DNA from: Clavulina sp. PMI_390
Lineage: Eukaryota; Basidiomycota; Agaricomycetes; Cantharellales; Hydnaceae
Direction: 5' to 3'
Length of the DNA: 64,000 bases
Assembly (NCBI GenBank): GCA_015039315.1
Contig: WIDE01000092.1
Span: forward strand, 1 to 64,000
Within the stretch, counting starts at the first letter, position 1, and each line of letters begins with the position of its first letter. The notes beneath the pieces were generated by a model. The model was not told where the DNA came from. It saw nothing but the letters and a program-made list of their open reading frames with translations, and ran no database searches. The position numbers and the translations under genes were made by a program. Below, piece by piece: positions 60,801 to 64,000 of the stretch.

Positions 60801-63287
60801 AGAATGCAGAGAAACCGATGATAGCCATGGACCAAAATATCGATTGTAACGCCGAAACCACGAATCCGGAAGAGAAACTTTCGACACTGGATTCTTCTTC
60901 GATCAAATGTGTACGTTGCTGCACGTACCCTCATTATTATTTCCATAATGTTATACATTGATCTTCATTGAATTGGTAGCCACATGAGAAACTTGACCCT
61001 ATGAAAGCTGCGGCAATGACACGAATATCTTTGGTTTGCCTTATCTGACAGTGAAGCATACCAGGCTTAGTCTCACGATCGTTTGTTATGAAGGCTGGAT
61101 TCGACAATCTGAAGAGTACGCTTGGCGAAAGTGTTGTTATCGACGTGCTATCGACCGATGATGTTTGCGATCAGGTAACCTTATAAGCACCCTAAATGCA
61201 GACCTGTTCTTTCTCTTTTACTGACCATGCCTCATTTAGTGTGTGCGCTCAATTTTTCTTGGTAAATCGGAGAGACGTTTTTCCTCGTTACGCTCTCTTG
61301 ACTGGATTTCCCTCTCCAGAACGGTTCTATGCAACCAAGCATCCCGAGCAGGTCCGTCAATTCGATGAGATCAATCAGCCTGAACCAACCCAGGGAATCT
61401 GGATCTCCAAGGTTTGGTTGAAAGGTGCGTTGGCGCTCGCTAACACTCATATGGCCATCGACATTGAGAATATCTAATCCATAATACCGAAGATTGGCGA
61501 AAGCAAAACCCCAAGTTCCACTCAACGGCCTTATCAAGAGATCCTTCACCTGAAGAATTGCCCTGGAAGAGCCATGTTTACTGCCCACATGGTCAGTTAG
61601 AGGCTACAGGGACGGATAGGATTCAGGTCACGACTGAGGTTCGTTGCTATGAGCTATGGGAGAGTTCTCGAGAGCTGATGTTGATATGCATAGGCGGCGA
61701 CTATACTGCAGGAGCTGTTCCCTGACTGGGTTCCAGCAGAGGGTGCACAAGAACCATGTACGCTTTGTGCAGATTCGGTGCTTGTATCGCAGCAGCGCCG
61801 AAATGAGGCACTTGCCGAGAAAGTAGGCAATCGCACTGAAGTTGGCCTAATGCTACTAATTGTTTGCTGATTCGTGTCCTGCGAAGTCCGCCCTCAAAAC
61901 GCTTCCCAAGTCTACCCTCGTCCTGTCGTCTTTGGTTCCCGGGAGTAGTTATACACTCGTTCCAGCTTCATTCCTTGATATGTGGCATGCATGGATTGAA
62001 AGCCCACTCATTGCGTCACGTCCTCAGAGTCTCGACAATTCCTCCCTATTTTGTGAGCATGGGCTCCTGAACATCGATACGACCAAAGACACAGAGCTTA
62101 AGGATAATGGACTGGCCATTGTGAAGCGCGAACACTGGGAAGCACTTGACGCAAGGCAAGGGAATATTTGCGTAGCCTTGAAATATTCAAAGTCATATAC
62201 TCATTAATCTTGCTTATGGCTCAGGTATGAGGTAGTCAATCCTGTTCATATAACAGCGGAAGATTCGTTCGATGGAACGGTGGTTCGAGCGCCAATTGAA
62301 ATCTGCCACGACTGCCGGGCTTCACGGTGAGCATGGCTAGTAACGAGCCTGCTCTTTTACTCAATAGCTCTGGTTGCTGTGGTTTCTCTCAGACTGCGCA
62401 ACTGGGGCCGCACAACGCTCACGATTGATGTTCGCCGACGGGTCCACCCCAGCTCTGCACCTCACGACGGCAATTCACCCACATTGAACGTCGATAGCGA
62501 GACGCTCATTTCCCTCATCACCGCGGAGGACCAGACGAAAATATCGTCCCCACCATCTGAGTCGGTTCAGATTGGTGTGAAACGGCCACTCTCCGCCTCT
62601 TTTGCTGCCGCGCCAAGTCGACGGTCGAAACGTCTCAGGGTGTTGGCAAACAGTCACGCCTCGCGGTTGAAGATCGAGGTGGGAAGGCAGGAGACGGTAA
62701 TGGACTTGAAACAGAAGGTCAGCACCCTCTGGACTGGGTACCATTAGCCGTTATGGCTGATGTAGAGTTTCATCCACTCGTTGAATGCCTCTAATCACTA
62801 TTTTCTCAATGTTCTTCAGATATCTGATGCCACTGATATGCCACCAGTTCATCAGCGCCTCTTCCTCACTCCCTCCATGTCCTCTTGGCCCAGCTCAGAG
62901 CCGAGAGTTGCCTCAGAGCTTGCTGAAAATGCTACGCCGTTGGAACATGCGGGGGTAGTCGCGTATGATAGACTCGTCGTCTATATGCCAGAGGAACCAC
63001 CCAGAACAGAGGATGAAGGAAATGAACACGATGGGAGTTCATACCGAGCTTTTCAGGGAACTGCGCTTGCTGGTGGTACTCTGGCTACCCCGGGTGCTAC
63101 GGGCACCCAACAAGGCATGGCAGTAGATCGAGCGCCTGGTGATATGGATACCGACATGATGGATGGGACAGGGATTGGAGAGAGCAATGGGACGGAAGAG
63201 GACACTGCGAAACTGTCTTGTCCCTCTTGCACGTTCCATAACCCGCCTGACGCTTATCGATGTGAGATGTGTGATGGAAAATTGTAG
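57870..63287 (+). CDS. USP48-like ubiquitin-specific protease with UBL domain and C-terminal RanBP2-type finger
   Basis: A long multi-exon gene starting MGKRPTRGG. First exons: 57870-58242, 58317-58414, 58483-58521, 58588-58659, 58723-58847, 58911-59145, 59201-59335, 59410-59660 and 59731-59883. The later part also assembles, with less certain joins. The catalytic Cys box is GLR-NLGATCYVNAYLQ, whose Cys sits in a 39-nt exon. Next come NPSEQQDALEFSKLL, zinc-binding CNACG and CGKC pairs, the His box YRGHYEAQL and WTNFNDE. Downstream are DUSP-like segments (IWISKVWLKDW), a ubiquitin-like region (LKIEVGRQETVMDLKQKISD) and a terminal RanBP2-type zinc finger (CPSCTF ... YRCEMC). The core order matches USP48. 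Two introns appear to use GC donors. All catalytic residues are present, so activity is expected. It probably acts in the nucleus on chromatin-linked ubiquitin (by homology). Confidence 0.85.
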
Positions 63288-63383
63288 GAAAACATGCCAT
63301 TGATTCATCAGGTCAAAGAGAATGTTACTGGTAATGTGACGAGAAGATAGAATTACAAAGGATGCACAGCAAACCAAACACGC
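63288..63383. other. convergent 3' spacer
   Basis: Only 96 bp separate the USP48-like and LUC7 stop codons. The transcripts probably overlap. Confidence 0.4.
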
Positions 63384-64000
63384 TCAGTGACGCCTCCGTG
63401 GAGAGTGTGAGCGGTCGCGATCGTGCCTTCTTGAAGAGCTACGGTAATCACTACGATCACGCAAAGCGTGCAGCCATCAGGACAAGATATCCACAGGGAA
63501 GAAAAGGTGTAGGGGAAAAGTACTCACTCTCTTGAATGTCGATCATAGCCAGAGCTGCGCCCGTGATCTCTGTCCCTCTCGCCCCTCTCTCCTCTATCCC
63601 CTCTGTCGCTGCGATCTCTGTACCCATCATCTTGACGACGAGAATAGTCACGATCCGAACGAGGTCCTGTGGGTCCATCAGGAGGGGGCATGTTGGTGGA
63701 GGTTGGTCTCGCAGCGGGGGGCGCAGATGACATGGTCGCACGGCGTTTGGTGAACTCCTCAAGCATCTTGCGGAGTTCGTGGTAACCAAGATGCATCTAA
63801 TGAATCAGAGAAAACGTGAAATCATATTGGAATAAGGTGTGATTCAAATGGCTCACTTTTCCACCAAAGTGGTCGGCGAGCCGTCGATCAGAGTCAAGTA
63901 CGGATAGATACGCTCCACAGACATCGCATACTCGGAGCTTCTGATGACCTGACGCCCCTGATGTATCAGTGAGGTTTTGAAGCTCACGCTGTGAGGAACG
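63384..64000 (-). CDS. LUC7: LUC7-family U1 snRNP splicing factor (3' part, runs off the window)
   Basis: The C-terminal part of a minus-strand gene whose 5' end is beyond the window. Exons seen are 64000-63857 (partial), 63796-63528 and 63450-63384. The sequence has the second LUC7 zinc finger: GHQKLRVCDVCGAYLSVLD, then DRRLADHFGGKMHLGYHELRK, with the C-x2-C pair followed by two histidines. After LEEFTKRRA it ends in the usual disordered Arg/Asp/Ser tail (RDRSDRGDRGERGERDRD, finishing SHSPRRRH). LUC7 proteins belong to U1 snRNP and tune 5' splice-site choice. Only about the last half of the protein is visible. The start and first zinc finger (C3H type) lie outside. Confidence 0.92.

Noticed and set aside
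1..64000. CRISPR array, rRNA or complete transposon
   Set aside because: No regular spaced repeats, no rRNA sequence, and no reverse transcriptase, integrase or transposase motifs were seen in any frame inspected.

Overview
The window looks like nuclear DNA of a filamentous basidiomycete, most likely an Agaricomycete. The evidence is genes split by many short (about 50-65 bp) GT-AG introns, a nuclear tRNA-Gly, fungal families (DUF7726, PQ-loop vacuolar transporter, DHA2-type MFS, LUC7, NatB auxiliary subunit) and moderately GC-rich DNA. Genus cannot be fixed from sequence alone. One assembly gap of Ns lies at 21321-21716.

Layout. 1-1.6 kb: a degenerate TCGAC-rich edge and an unassigned minus-strand coding candidate. 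1.7-8.9 kb: a two-gene module present twice in tandem. Each unit has a small DUF7726 gene on + and a MYND-finger gene on -, with identical lengths for several exons. The MYND gene of unit 1 carries an in-frame stop inside its zinc finger. 10.7-13.9 kb: PQ-loop transporter. 15.9-17.5 kb: single-exon F-box-like gene. 19.05 kb: tRNA-Gly(GCC). 19.3-20.7 kb: short-chain dehydrogenase. 20.7-27.1 kb: mostly without recognisable genes. 27.2-28.4 kb: serine-rich low-complexity protein. 28.4-38.4 kb: about 10 kb that is gene-poor with only weak remnants. 38.5-41.1 kb: 14-TM-type MFS transporter, followed by a 58-bp perfect palindrome. 44.9-47.4 kb: APC-superfamily permease. 47.8-49.6 kb: OTU1 deubiquitinase. 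49.9-52.1 kb: DapA/HOGA-like aldolase or lyase. 53.1-57.3 kb: NatB subunit NAA25/MDM20. 57.9-63.3 kb: USP48-like ubiquitin protease. 63.4 kb to the end: 3' part of a LUC7 splicing factor.

The right third (44.9-64 kb) is compact and holds conserved housekeeping genes for nutrient transport, ubiquitin editing, N-terminal acetylation and splicing. The left third holds the lineage-specific, duplicated DUF7726/MYND module, the best candidate for something undescribed. Exon models were built by hand from splice signals. For each complete multi-exon gene except the USP48-like one, the exon lengths were checked to sum to a multiple of three. They remain models until RNA evidence is seen.
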